Assembly: GCA_030263805.2 (NCBI GenBank)
Contig: CP136010.1
Location: 2,433,001-2,497,000 of the forward strand
DNA: 64,000 bases
DNA from: Pseudomonas sp. FeN3W
Lineage (GTDB): Bacteria > Pseudomonadota > Gammaproteobacteria > Pseudomonadales > Pseudomonadaceae
Direction of reading: 5' to 3'
The notes below the pieces were generated by a model, which was not told the DNA's origin, did not search any database, and saw only the letters and a list, made by a program, of their open reading frames with translations. Shown piece by piece: positions 27,387 through 34,490 of this stretch (position 1 is its first letter; each line of letters opens with the position of its first letter). Made by a program: the position numbers and the translations under genes.

Positions 27387-28739
27387 TCAGGCGCCTTCGC
27401 CGGCCGGCTCCGGCAGCGCGACCCGGCGTTGCAGCAGCAACAGCGGCAGGCCGGCCAGCAGTACCGCCACACCAAGCAGTGCGCCCTCGCCGGCGTAGCG
27501 CACGCTGGCCCAGCACAGGCCCAGGCAGACCAGCGCGAACAGCCAGGGCGTGAACGGATAACCGGGCGCACTGAACGGCCGCGCCCGCGGCGCACGACGG
27601 CGCAGACGCGGCAGGCTCAGGGCGATCAGCGCCATAAACAGCCAGAACACCGGCGCGGTGTAGGCGACCATGGTCTCGATGCCGTTGCCGACATACGCAC
27701 CGAAGGCCACCAAGCCCAGGCTGATAGCCGCCTGCGCCAGCAACGCCCGACGCGGTGTGGCGCCGTGTTCGTTCCAGGCGCCCAATGCCGCCAGGCGCGG
27801 CACGTCGCGGCCGAGCGCGTAGTAAACGCGGGCGCCGGTGAGTACCGTGGCGTTGAGGGTGGACAACGCGGTCAGGCAGACCAGCAATGCCAACAGCGTC
27901 TCGCCCCGGGCACCGGCCACCAGCCCCATCAGATCGGCGCCGATCGCCGATGAGTCACGCACGCCCTGCAGGCCGAAGATGGTGAGGAAGGCCAGGTTGA
28001 CCAGCAGATAGAGCCCGGTGACCAGCGCTGCACCGAGCAGCAACACACGGCTCATGTCGCGGCCCGGCCGACGCAACTCGCCGGACAGGTAGGCGGCCTC
28101 GTTCCAACCGCCATAGGTGAGCAGGACGAACACCATGCCCATGCCGAGCATGCCAGCCAGGCCGCCTTCGACAGGCGCCACGGCTCGCGTCGGCGCGCCA
28201 TCGCCGGTGAGTGCCACAAACAGCCCCGCGCCACAAACACCAAGGATGGCCAGCAGCGTGAGCCCGGTGAACACTTGCTGCAGACGCCCCGATTCGCGAG
28301 TGCCCAGCACATTGAGGACGGTCAACGCCGCCACGACCGAAGCGGCGTGCCAGGCGGCGCCAGCCTCGCCCAGCGGCAGCAGGCGCTGGGCGTAGTCGCC
28401 GTAGATGAACGCCACCGCGGCGATGGAGCCGGTCTGGATCACCCCACAGCGGGCCCAGGCGAACAGCAGCGCCAGGCGCGGCCCCCAGGCGAGAGCCAGG
28501 TAATGGTATTCCCCACCGCGGTGCGGATAGGTCGCGCCCAGCTCGGCATAGCACAGCGCGCCGAGCAACATCAGCACACCACCGGCCAGCCACAGTCCCA
28601 GGTAGGCGAGGGCGCTGGGCGCGTGCTGCGCGACCAGCGGAGGAAAACCGAAGATGCCGACGCCGACGACCACGCCGACCAGCACCGCAACCCCGTCCGT
28701 GACGGAGAGGCCGCTACGCGAGCGGTGCGGAGCGCGCAC
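27387..28739 (-). CDS. APC-superfamily amino-acid permease
   Basis: A 450-residue membrane protein of the amino acid-polyamine-organocation superfamily. The first helix carries VGVVVGVGIFGFPPLVAQ (family GxGIF), followed by the SALAYLGLWLAGGVLML and YAELGATYPHRGGEYHYL segments. A GTG at 28739 is chosen as the start: it lies one base after the stop of the methyltransferase gene, whereas the longer frame would overlap that gene completely. The transported substrate is not evident; adjacency to an exported amidohydrolase suggests uptake of its product. Confidence 0.83.
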   Translation of the reverse strand: MRAPHRSRSGLSVTDGVAVLVGVVVGVGIFGFPPLVAQHAPSALAYLGLWLAGGVLMLLGALCYAELGATYPHRGGEYHYLALAWGPRLALLFAWARCGVIQTGSIAAVAFIYGDYAQRLLPLGEAGAAWHAASVVAALTVLNVLGTRESGRLQQVFTGLTLLAILGVCGAGLFVALTGDGAPTRAVAPVEGGLAGMLGMGMVFVLLTYGGWNEAAYLSGELRRPGRDMSRVLLLGAALVTGLYLLVNLAFLTIFGLQGVRDSSAIGADLMGLVAGARGETLLALLVCLTALSTLNATVLTGARVYYALGRDVPRLAALGAWNEHGATPRRALLAQAAISLGLVAFGAYVGNGIETMVAYTAPVFWLFMALIALSLPRLRRRAPRARPFSAPGYPFTPWLFALVCLGLCWASVRYAGEGALLGVAVLLAGLPLLLLQRRVALPEPAGEGA

Positions 28740-28740
28740 C

Positions 28741-29535
28741 TCAGGACCGCTGAGCCGACCAGCGGCGCTGCGTGCCCTCGTTCGACAGGGGCTCGATCCG
28801 GTCACCATTGACCTTGCCGACGTATTCCCGGTCACCGAGGGAGAAGTGCAGTTCATCGCCTATCAGCCGCCCCTGGACAGGCTCCTCGCCGGCCGCGCTG
28901 CGAGCGCTGCCCTGCACTTCCTGAAACTGCTGCGTCAGGCTCAACGTCACTTGGCCCTGTTCGGTCTTCACCTGCCATTCGCCCTCCACCTTGGCCGGCA
29001 CGATCCATAGATAGACGTAGCTGCCAGCCACGGTATCGGTCTGGTCGGGCTGCCAGTTATCCATGCTGAACGCGTGGGACACCACGCGGGTGCCCGGCTG
29101 CAGGGTTTCGAGAATGATGGGACGCAGGCGCAGGTTGACCCGTTGCAGCAGGTACATGGTCAGCACATCGGCTTCGGAAATGTCCTTTTCGAACAGGTCG
29201 CCCTGCTCGAACGCGACCCGGTCGGACACGCCCGCCTCCTGCGCATTGAGCTCAGCCTCGGCGACACGCTCGGGGTCGAGATCCACACCCAGGGCGGAAT
29301 GCGCGCCGCGGTCGCGCACCGCGGCAATGGCGATGCGCCCATCGCCGGAGCCCAGATCGATGACCCGATCGCCCGGCCCGACTTCAGCCATTTCCAGCAT
29401 GCGCGCCACCACGCTATCGGGCGTAGGTACGTAGGGAACGTCCAGCTGACGCGTCTGCGCCTGCACCATCATGACCGCGAATAGCGCCAAAGGCAGCAGG
29501 AAAAAACGAAGGGTATGAGTCATGGCAAGGAGCAT
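28741..29535 (-). CDS. SAM-dependent class I methyltransferase with an N-terminal signal peptide
   Basis: A 264-residue protein with a class I methyltransferase core: VIDLGSGDGRIAIAAV (motif I, about residue 68), a GVDLD acidic loop after it, a VAFEQGDLFE motif and the YLLQRVNLRLRPIILETL stretch. Ahead of it is a typical exported-protein leader (LRFFLLPLALFAVMMVQAQ). GGGAGA upstream of the ATG at 29535 supports this start, which keeps the leader. A beta-rich tail follows the core. The family is widely annotated as a methyltransferase, but SAM in the periplasm is not expected, so either the leader is an anchor or the domain has another role. Confidence 0.78.
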   Translation of the reverse strand: MLLAMTHTLRFFLLPLALFAVMMVQAQTRQLDVPYVPTPDSVVARMLEMAEVGPGDRVIDLGSGDGRIAIAAVRDRGAHSALGVDLDPERVAEAELNAQEAGVSDRVAFEQGDLFEKDISEADVLTMYLLQRVNLRLRPIILETLQPGTRVVSHAFSMDNWQPDQTDTVAGSYVYLWIVPAKVEGEWQVKTEQGQVTLSLTQQFQEVQGSARSAAGEEPVQGRLIGDELHFSLGDREYVGKVNGDRIEPLSNEGTQRRWSAQRS

Positions 29536-29949
29536 CGTGATTCTCCCGGGAACGGGCGCATCGACCGTCGACACGCATCAGGAACGGATGACCCACCGGT
29601 CGCCGGATGGTTTCTGTAAGACCGAGCGGGTTGTGCAACTGGATGTGAATACGGTGTGCAGCAGGGCCCGTCCGCCGTAGTTCGAGGCCGAGGAAACCGT
29701 CCTGGTAGTTCTTTGCCTTAAGCAAGTCCCGGAGTCTCATCGTGAGAGTGCTCGTAAACGAGGTCTCGCGGGCGCTCACCACGCTGCCTCTCGCTCCGCG
29801 CTTACCCGGCTTATTCCAGCTGCAAAAAAGCAAAAGAATAAAAAGGAACAGATCTTTTCATTCAAAAAATAAATCCAGGTTCGGCCTGCACCATCGCATC
29901 GATGGTCTGGCTCACGGTCTGACGGCGAGCTGGAAGTGCGTGTTGTCGA
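29536..29949. other. 414-base interval, no clear gene; AT-rich stretch near 29825-29875
   Basis: A minus-strand open frame (29414-29833) contains a plausible-looking run (MRLRDLLKAKNYQDGFLGLE) but overlaps the methyltransferase 5' end, starts with TTG and belongs to no family I recognise. A sharply AT-rich stretch, 29825-29875, stands out against the GC-rich surroundings and could hold a promoter or mark a junction of rearranged DNA. Confidence 0.35.
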
Positions 29950-30270
29950 GGGTCAGCCATGCCCTGCTGCGGCAGGTACGCACGCGAGGTGACGCGGTCA
30001 CGGTCGATGTACGGCCTTGAGCAGCGCGTTGAGCTGGTTGGCGCCCTGCAACCGAATGGTCTGAATTTCGAAGCAGCGCTCGTCATCGGATGGCAGCACA
30101 GGCTGCGCCTACGTTTCGCGTCCCGGTAGCTGTTGCAGCTCCTCGAGGCGGCGGCGTTGCTCTTCGAGCAGACGTTCCTGGCGGTCACGGATCAGGTCAC
30201 GGTCACCGGGCAGTGGCGTTCCGGACGGGGCACCTGCGCCGCAATCGAGTCGGCAAACAGGCCGCGCCAT
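29950..30270 (-). pseudogene. Decayed N-terminus of a TpsB (ShlB/FhaC-type) outer-membrane transporter
   Basis: Translating the minus strand from the ATG at 30270 gives LPGDRDLIRDRQERLLEEQ and RRRLEELQQLPG, the alpha-helical plug and linker typical of ShlB/FhaC/HecB proteins, but an in-frame TAG follows at 30109-30111. The same frame then continues SDDERCFEIQTIRLQGANQL, which is a POTRA domain start, to a second stop at 29998. In another frame RVTSRAYLPQQGMAD appears, also a TpsB hallmark. So the gene has a nonsense codon and a frameshift, and its barrel-encoding part is missing. No TpsA partner is seen. Confidence 0.65.
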
Positions 30271-30279
30271 CAGGCCATA

Positions 30280-31011
30280 TCAAGGCTGCCCCGCCATGAT
30301 CCGCGCCACCTCGCCCTCCGCCTGCAGGTGCTCGAAGGCGGCCTGGGTGCGCTGTACGGTGTCATCGTCGGTCTGGCGGCTGTAGGCCATGTAGAGCTGC
30401 GTCGAGTTGTGCGGGCTGAAGACCTTCTCGACCGTGGCCGGGTCGACGCCGGTCTCGGCGCACAGGGCGAGCATGTCATGCTCGGGCATCGGCACCAGGT
30501 CGACCTGGCCGTTGATCAGACGCTTGAAGTTGTCGCTGTTGTGCGCGCTCACCACGATCTTGCTGAAGCCGTTGGCCTGCAGGTACTGATGCCGGACGTC
30601 CTCGCGCATGACGCCGATCCGGTAGACCTTGGCCGCCTCCAGGTCCGGCACCTGGATATCGTCCCGCTCGCTGAGTTTGTAGAAGTGGTAGTCGATGCGC
30701 ATGATCTCGCCGACCCAGCGAAACAACGCCTCACGCTCGCTTGTACGTGCGATCAGGTAGATCAGCACGCCGGGCTCGCGCAGGGCCATGTCATATGCCC
30801 GCGCCCAGGGGTAGAGGCTGATCTGATAGTCGTTGAGCCCGGCGCGCTGCAGGGTGGCCTCCACGACCCGGCTGGCCGTGCCGGCCACCTTGCCGTTCTC
30901 CAGATAGCTGTAGGCGGTGTCCTCGGTCACCACGCGCAGCGGACCGGCGTCGGCCATAGGGGTGCCGAGCAACGCAAGGAAGAAAGCGGTCCAGGCAAAC
31001 GGATGCATCAT
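30280..31011 (-). CDS. Periplasmic amino-acid-type binding protein (SBP_bac_3), gene 2 of the GGDEF locus
   Basis: A 243-residue protein with a signal peptide (FAWTAFFLALLGTPMADAG) and a type 3 solute-binding fold: PLRVVTEDTAYSYLENGKVAGTA at the mature start and YRIGVMREDVRHQYLQ with a hinge-like region later. GAGGA is five bases from the ATG at 31011. It follows the diguanylate cyclase gene by 15 bases; an unlinked-looking paralogue lies directly upstream of the cyclase. No permease or ATPase gene is adjacent, so a ligand-sensing role for the cyclase is more likely than uptake. Confidence 0.82.
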   Translation of the reverse strand: MMHPFAWTAFFLALLGTPMADAGPLRVVTEDTAYSYLENGKVAGTASRVVEATLQRAGLNDYQISLYPWARAYDMALREPGVLIYLIARTSEREALFRWVGEIMRIDYHFYKLSERDDIQVPDLEAAKVYRIGVMREDVRHQYLQANGFSKIVVSAHNSDNFKRLINGQVDLVPMPEHDMLALCAETGVDPATVEKVFSPHNSTQLYMAYSRQTDDDTVQRTQAAFEHLQAEGEVARIMAGQP

Positions 31012-31026
31012 GCAGTCCTCATGCGA

Positions 31027-32376
31027 TCAGGCGGAAATGCAGTTGCGACCGTGGGTCTTGGCCCGGTAGAGGGCCTCGTCCGCGCGGTGCAGCAGTTGGT
31101 CGAATTGGTCCATGGTGTCCGGCTCGAGCACGGCCAGGCCGATGCTGAAGGTCACGTAGGGTGAAACGGCGGAAGCTTCGTGGGGCAGCTCGCGCTCGGC
31201 CAGGCGTTGCTGCAGGCGTACTGCCGCCCGCCGCGCGGCCTCGGCATCGACGCCGGGCAGCAGCACGACGAACTCCTCGCCGCCGAGCCGCGCGACCACC
31301 TCGCCGGCGCGGGCAAACACGGACTGCAAGGTGTCGGCGACCATCCGCAGGCACTGGTCGCCCTGGGCGTGGCCGTAGTGGTCGTTGTAGCGCTTGAAGA
31401 AATCCACGTCGCACATCAGTACCGCCAGCGGCTGGTCCTGACGCAGGGCACGGCGGAATTCGATCTCCTTGATCTCGTCGAATTGGCGACGGTTGGCCAG
31501 CCCGGTAAGCGGATCGCTGCGCGACAGCTCTTCCAGTTGCACATTGGCCGCGCGCAGTTCGGCGGTGCGCTCTTCGACCAGCTCGGCAAGGCGGTCCCGG
31601 TGCGCCGCCAAGGCCAGCTCATCCTGGTGCTGGCGCTCGAGATAGGCCGAGAGTTTCGCCTGCAGGCTGTTGACCCCGCCTTCCAGCAGGCTCAGTTCGT
31701 CGTGCCGCTTCGGCGAACGATCGAGGCGCAGGCTGCGATCCAGATTGTCCGGCGTCAGCCGGGTCAGGTGACGGGCAATACGCCGCACGTGCAGGGTGAC
31801 CGTGCGGTTGAACATCCACATGATCAGCCCGGCCAGCAACAGCGACTGAATGACCTGGGTGATGACGATGTCGTAGACCTCGGCGAGCATGCGCTCCCAG
31901 AGCAGTTCTTCGTTGCCCTCGAGCGCCAGTTCGCCCACCGTTTCACTGGCGCCGGCGTAAGGTTCGTAGCTCAGCTGATGCTGCAGGCGTGGCGCGCGGT
32001 GCTGGGCCGGCTGCTCACCCCGTTGCCGCTGAACCAGTTCCGGCTCGCGGCCGGCACGGATGATCCGCAGCTCGACGCGGCCGATGGGGGCGGCCTGCAC
32101 CACGCTGTCGAGCTGCGAATGCAGGGAGTCACCGTCCATTTCCCAGATCGCCTTGGACAGGGTGCTGCGAAACACCTGATCGATCAGTGCCAACTCGGCG
32201 TTCATCTCCGCCAGGTTGTTCTGCCAGGCGGTCCAGGTCCGCAGCCCAACGGTGGCGAGGGTGAACAGCAGGCAGAAACCGAGGGTGGCCAACACCAGCC
32301 GGCGGCCGAGCGAACCCACCGGCCGCGGCACCGGCTCGCTGATCGTGGTGGTCGAGTCGTCGCTCATTTCAGCCAT
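31027..32376 (-). CDS. Membrane diguanylate cyclase (GGDEF)
   Basis: A 449-residue protein: membrane helix 1 near residues 24-46, a periplasmic region of about 125 residues, helix 2 near 172-190, a HAMP-like and coiled-coil linker (RLAELVEERTAELRAANVQL) and a GGDEF domain at about 285-449 with an active-site GGEEF in VARLGGEEFVVLLPG near residue 365. The helix LTGLANRRQFDE and MCDVDFFKRYND are intact, so c-di-GMP synthesis is expected. An ATG at 32376 or at 32367 is possible; the second overlaps the upstream gene stop as ATGA. It lies between two periplasmic binding-protein genes. Confidence 0.9.
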   Translation of the reverse strand: MAEMSDDSTTTISEPVPRPVGSLGRRLVLATLGFCLLFTLATVGLRTWTAWQNNLAEMNAELALIDQVFRSTLSKAIWEMDGDSLHSQLDSVVQAAPIGRVELRIIRAGREPELVQRQRGEQPAQHRAPRLQHQLSYEPYAGASETVGELALEGNEELLWERMLAEVYDIVITQVIQSLLLAGLIMWMFNRTVTLHVRRIARHLTRLTPDNLDRSLRLDRSPKRHDELSLLEGGVNSLQAKLSAYLERQHQDELALAAHRDRLAELVEERTAELRAANVQLEELSRSDPLTGLANRRQFDEIKEIEFRRALRQDQPLAVLMCDVDFFKRYNDHYGHAQGDQCLRMVADTLQSVFARAGEVVARLGGEEFVVLLPGVDAEAARRAAVRLQQRLAERELPHEASAVSPYVTFSIGLAVLEPDTMDQFDQLLHRADEALYRAKTHGRNCISA

Positions 32377-33128
32377 TTCGCGACAATCGCATCGTAGCGC
32401 CCATCGGCCCGCACGCGCGCCAGCGCCTGGCGAAAACGCTCGACGACCTCATCCGACGTATCGCGACTGAACGCCATGCACAGGCCATCCGCACCGCCAA
32501 GGTCGTCCAGGCTCAGCTGCGGCACCGCCACCTCGTTCGGATCACCACTGGCTTGACGCACCAGGTAATGGGCATTGAGCTCGTTGGATATCCACAGATC
32601 CACGCGTCCCGCCTTGAGTTTCTGGTAGTTGTGCTCGTACTTGTTGCTCGACTGCAGGTTGCGGCCGACGGCGAAGCCTTTGTCGATCAGGTACTGCTCG
32701 CCGACATCCGCCTTGACCGTGGCGATCTGGTACTGCCGGGCATCGTCCAGGGTTTTCAGGTTGAACTCGGTGCCGGGCAGCGAGAACAGGTACCAGCGGG
32801 TGGGCGCAATTACCCCGACCCACTTGAACAACGGCTCGCGCTGCGGCGTGCGGGCGACGGAATAGATCAGCACGTTCTCGTTGTTCAACGCGATGTCATA
32901 GGCACGGGCCCAAGGCATCGAACGGATGCGTACGTCTTCGCCGGCCTCCTCCAGTACCGCCTTCACCACCTCGGTGGCCATGCCGGTCAGCTCGCCGTCG
33001 ACGGTCATGTTGTAGGGCGGCAGCTCTTCGGTGACCGCGGTTATGACGCGCCCCGCCATCGCCAGTGGCGCCCAGCACAGCACAAGGGCGAGCAGCAGCC
33101 TGCAAAGGCGAGCCAGCGACGTTTTCAT
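32364..33128 (-). CDS. Periplasmic amino-acid-type binding protein (SBP_bac_3), gene 1 of the GGDEF locus
   Basis: A 254-residue exported protein; signal peptide RLLLALVLCWAPLAMAG, then the mature start RVITAVTEELPPYNMTVDG, the usual opening of a type 3 solute-binding domain, and SMPWARAYDIALNNENV, which closely parallels the equivalent segment YPWARAYDMALREPGV of the paralogue downstream. The ATG at 33128 is chosen because a GGGGGA site lies seven bases upstream; a longer frame begins at 33155. It overlaps the cyclase gene. The two binding proteins clearly come from one duplication. Confidence 0.83.
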   Translation of the reverse strand: MKTSLARLCRLLLALVLCWAPLAMAGRVITAVTEELPPYNMTVDGELTGMATEVVKAVLEEAGEDVRIRSMPWARAYDIALNNENVLIYSVARTPQREPLFKWVGVIAPTRWYLFSLPGTEFNLKTLDDARQYQIATVKADVGEQYLIDKGFAVGRNLQSSNKYEHNYQKLKAGRVDLWISNELNAHYLVRQASGDPNEVAVPQLSLDDLGGADGLCMAFSRDTSDEVVERFRQALARVRADGRYDAIVAKWLK

Positions 33129-33349
33129 GAGGCAGTCCCCCACGGCGCATGGCACCGGGCAACGAATCGAAGCGTGACGGCAAGGAACAGCAGTTGCCCG
33201 TCGAGCGATGCTTCTTTTTCGGCGCTCGGCCAGGAAACTTCAACCTCTGATCCGTGGCGACGGGCTAACGGCGCGGCAAACCGACGAATGGCCTTAGTCG
33301 ATCAAGGCAGTTACGCGAGATCGATCGCTCCGGCTCAGTTCCAGCCAGC

Positions 33350-34318
33350 TCAGACCCGGGCCCGTACCTGCCGCGGGCTGATGCCGAACTGGCGCTTGAA
33401 AGCCGTGGCGAAGTTGGCGGGGCTGTTGTAGCCGGCGCGCCAGGCGGCCTCGTTGACGCTGGTACCTTCGCGTTCCAGCGCCTCGCGCGCCAGCTGCAGC
33501 CGGCGGGCACGCTGGTACTCGAACACGGTCACGCCCTTGAACAGGCGAAACTGCCGCTGCAGCGTGGTGGCATTGATGCCCACCTCCCGGGCGATGCGCT
33601 CCAGCGCCCAGTCGTCCGCCTCACCGCTGTCGAGTAGTGCGAGGAGGCGCTGCACGCGGCGGTACTCCTGTGGGCGCAGGCCCCGTTGCGCCGACGCCGA
33701 GCCATCACCCAGGCTGGTCAGCGCTTCGCAGGCGATATCCAGTGCGCGGCTTTCCAAGTACAGCCCCTGAAGCAGCGTGTCGTAGCCCGGCGGGTTGAGC
33801 ATCTGGTCGGCCAGCGCCAGCAGCCGCGCCGAAGGCTTCCAGATGCGCGGCGCCAGGTGGCTATTCATGAAGCGGCGGATCGCGCCATCGCTCGAGCCGA
33901 GACCCTCCCCGCGCCCTTCGAACCAGTCCGGCGTCAGGCTCACCACCAGCTTGCGGATATGACTGCCACGGCGTGCCTGGCGGCGGAACAGCACTGGCTC
34001 GTTCATCGAAACCGCCACGCCCTCGGGCGTTCGCTGCGACGCCGGATGACCGAGCGTCAAGGACAGGTCGCCGTAGCTGACCCGGCTCTGGCCCTGCAGA
34101 AAGAGCACGAACGACACCCGCGGGCCGACCACGTTTTCGGTGACGAAATCCTGCAGCTCTTCGCAATCGGACCAGTGCAGCGACAGGCCATCACGCAGCT
34201 GCGCCCACTTCACCCGGCCGTAGAACAGACGGTCGTCATCCTCGTTGGGCAGGCGCAGCCCCGGCCTGCTCATGGCCGGCAGCTCATCGCCACGAATGAT
34301 GTGATCAGCTTGATTCAT
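33350..34318 (-). CDS. AraC-family regulator (PchR-like)
   Basis: A 322-residue regulator with an N-terminal ligand-binding half and a C-terminal AraC domain. The two helix-turn-helix parts are seen as LERIAREVGINATTLQRQF and SVNEAAWRAGYNSPANFATAFKRQFGISP. The N-terminal VVSLTPDWF and MNEPVLFRRQARRG-type segments resemble PchR/YbbB siderophore regulators. The ATG at 34318 is preferred over the ORF extension because of GAGGCG just upstream. It is divergent from a Fur-controlled TonB siderophore receptor, so it probably activates that gene in the presence of the cognate siderophore. Confidence 0.85.
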   Translation of the reverse strand: MNQADHIIRGDELPAMSRPGLRLPNEDDDRLFYGRVKWAQLRDGLSLHWSDCEELQDFVTENVVGPRVSFVLFLQGQSRVSYGDLSLTLGHPASQRTPEGVAVSMNEPVLFRRQARRGSHIRKLVVSLTPDWFEGRGEGLGSSDGAIRRFMNSHLAPRIWKPSARLLALADQMLNPPGYDTLLQGLYLESRALDIACEALTSLGDGSASAQRGLRPQEYRRVQRLLALLDSGEADDWALERIAREVGINATTLQRQFRLFKGVTVFEYQRARRLQLAREALEREGTSVNEAAWRAGYNSPANFATAFKRQFGISPRQVRARV

Positions 34319-34415
34319 GCAGCGCAGCGCCTCGAACTGACGGGATTGCAAAGCAAATGTTCGGCCCCGCAAAGGTTCGCGAAGCGGCTGAGTGGCAGAC
34401 TACGCGCCGACATCT

Positions 34416-34438
34416 TTTGATGCAAATCATTATCATTA
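34416..34438. promoter_or_regulatory. Fur box
   Basis: AATCATTATC (34425-34434) matches the right half of the Fur consensus GATAATGATAATCATTATC at all ten positions, and four of nine positions match in the left half; the repeat continues as CATTA. It sits in the AraC/TonB-receptor divergent region, 57 bases upstream of the receptor ATG. Iron repression of the receptor, and possibly of the regulator, is expected. Confidence 0.75.
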
Positions 34439-34490
34439 AGCAGTGCGAACGTTTGCCAACTCGCTACCGTCGCTGCGACAGGAGCCGCCC

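Noticed and set aside
29414..29833. A 139-codon minus-strand frame with a TTG start next to the methyltransferase
   Set aside because: It overlaps the 5' part of the methyltransferase gene, no family is recognised and the start is unsupported.
33129..33349. Interval between the AraC regulator gene and the first binding-protein gene
   Set aside because: No motif, repeat or hairpin strong enough to report was found, so it is taken as ordinary spacing with the promoter of the binding-protein operon.
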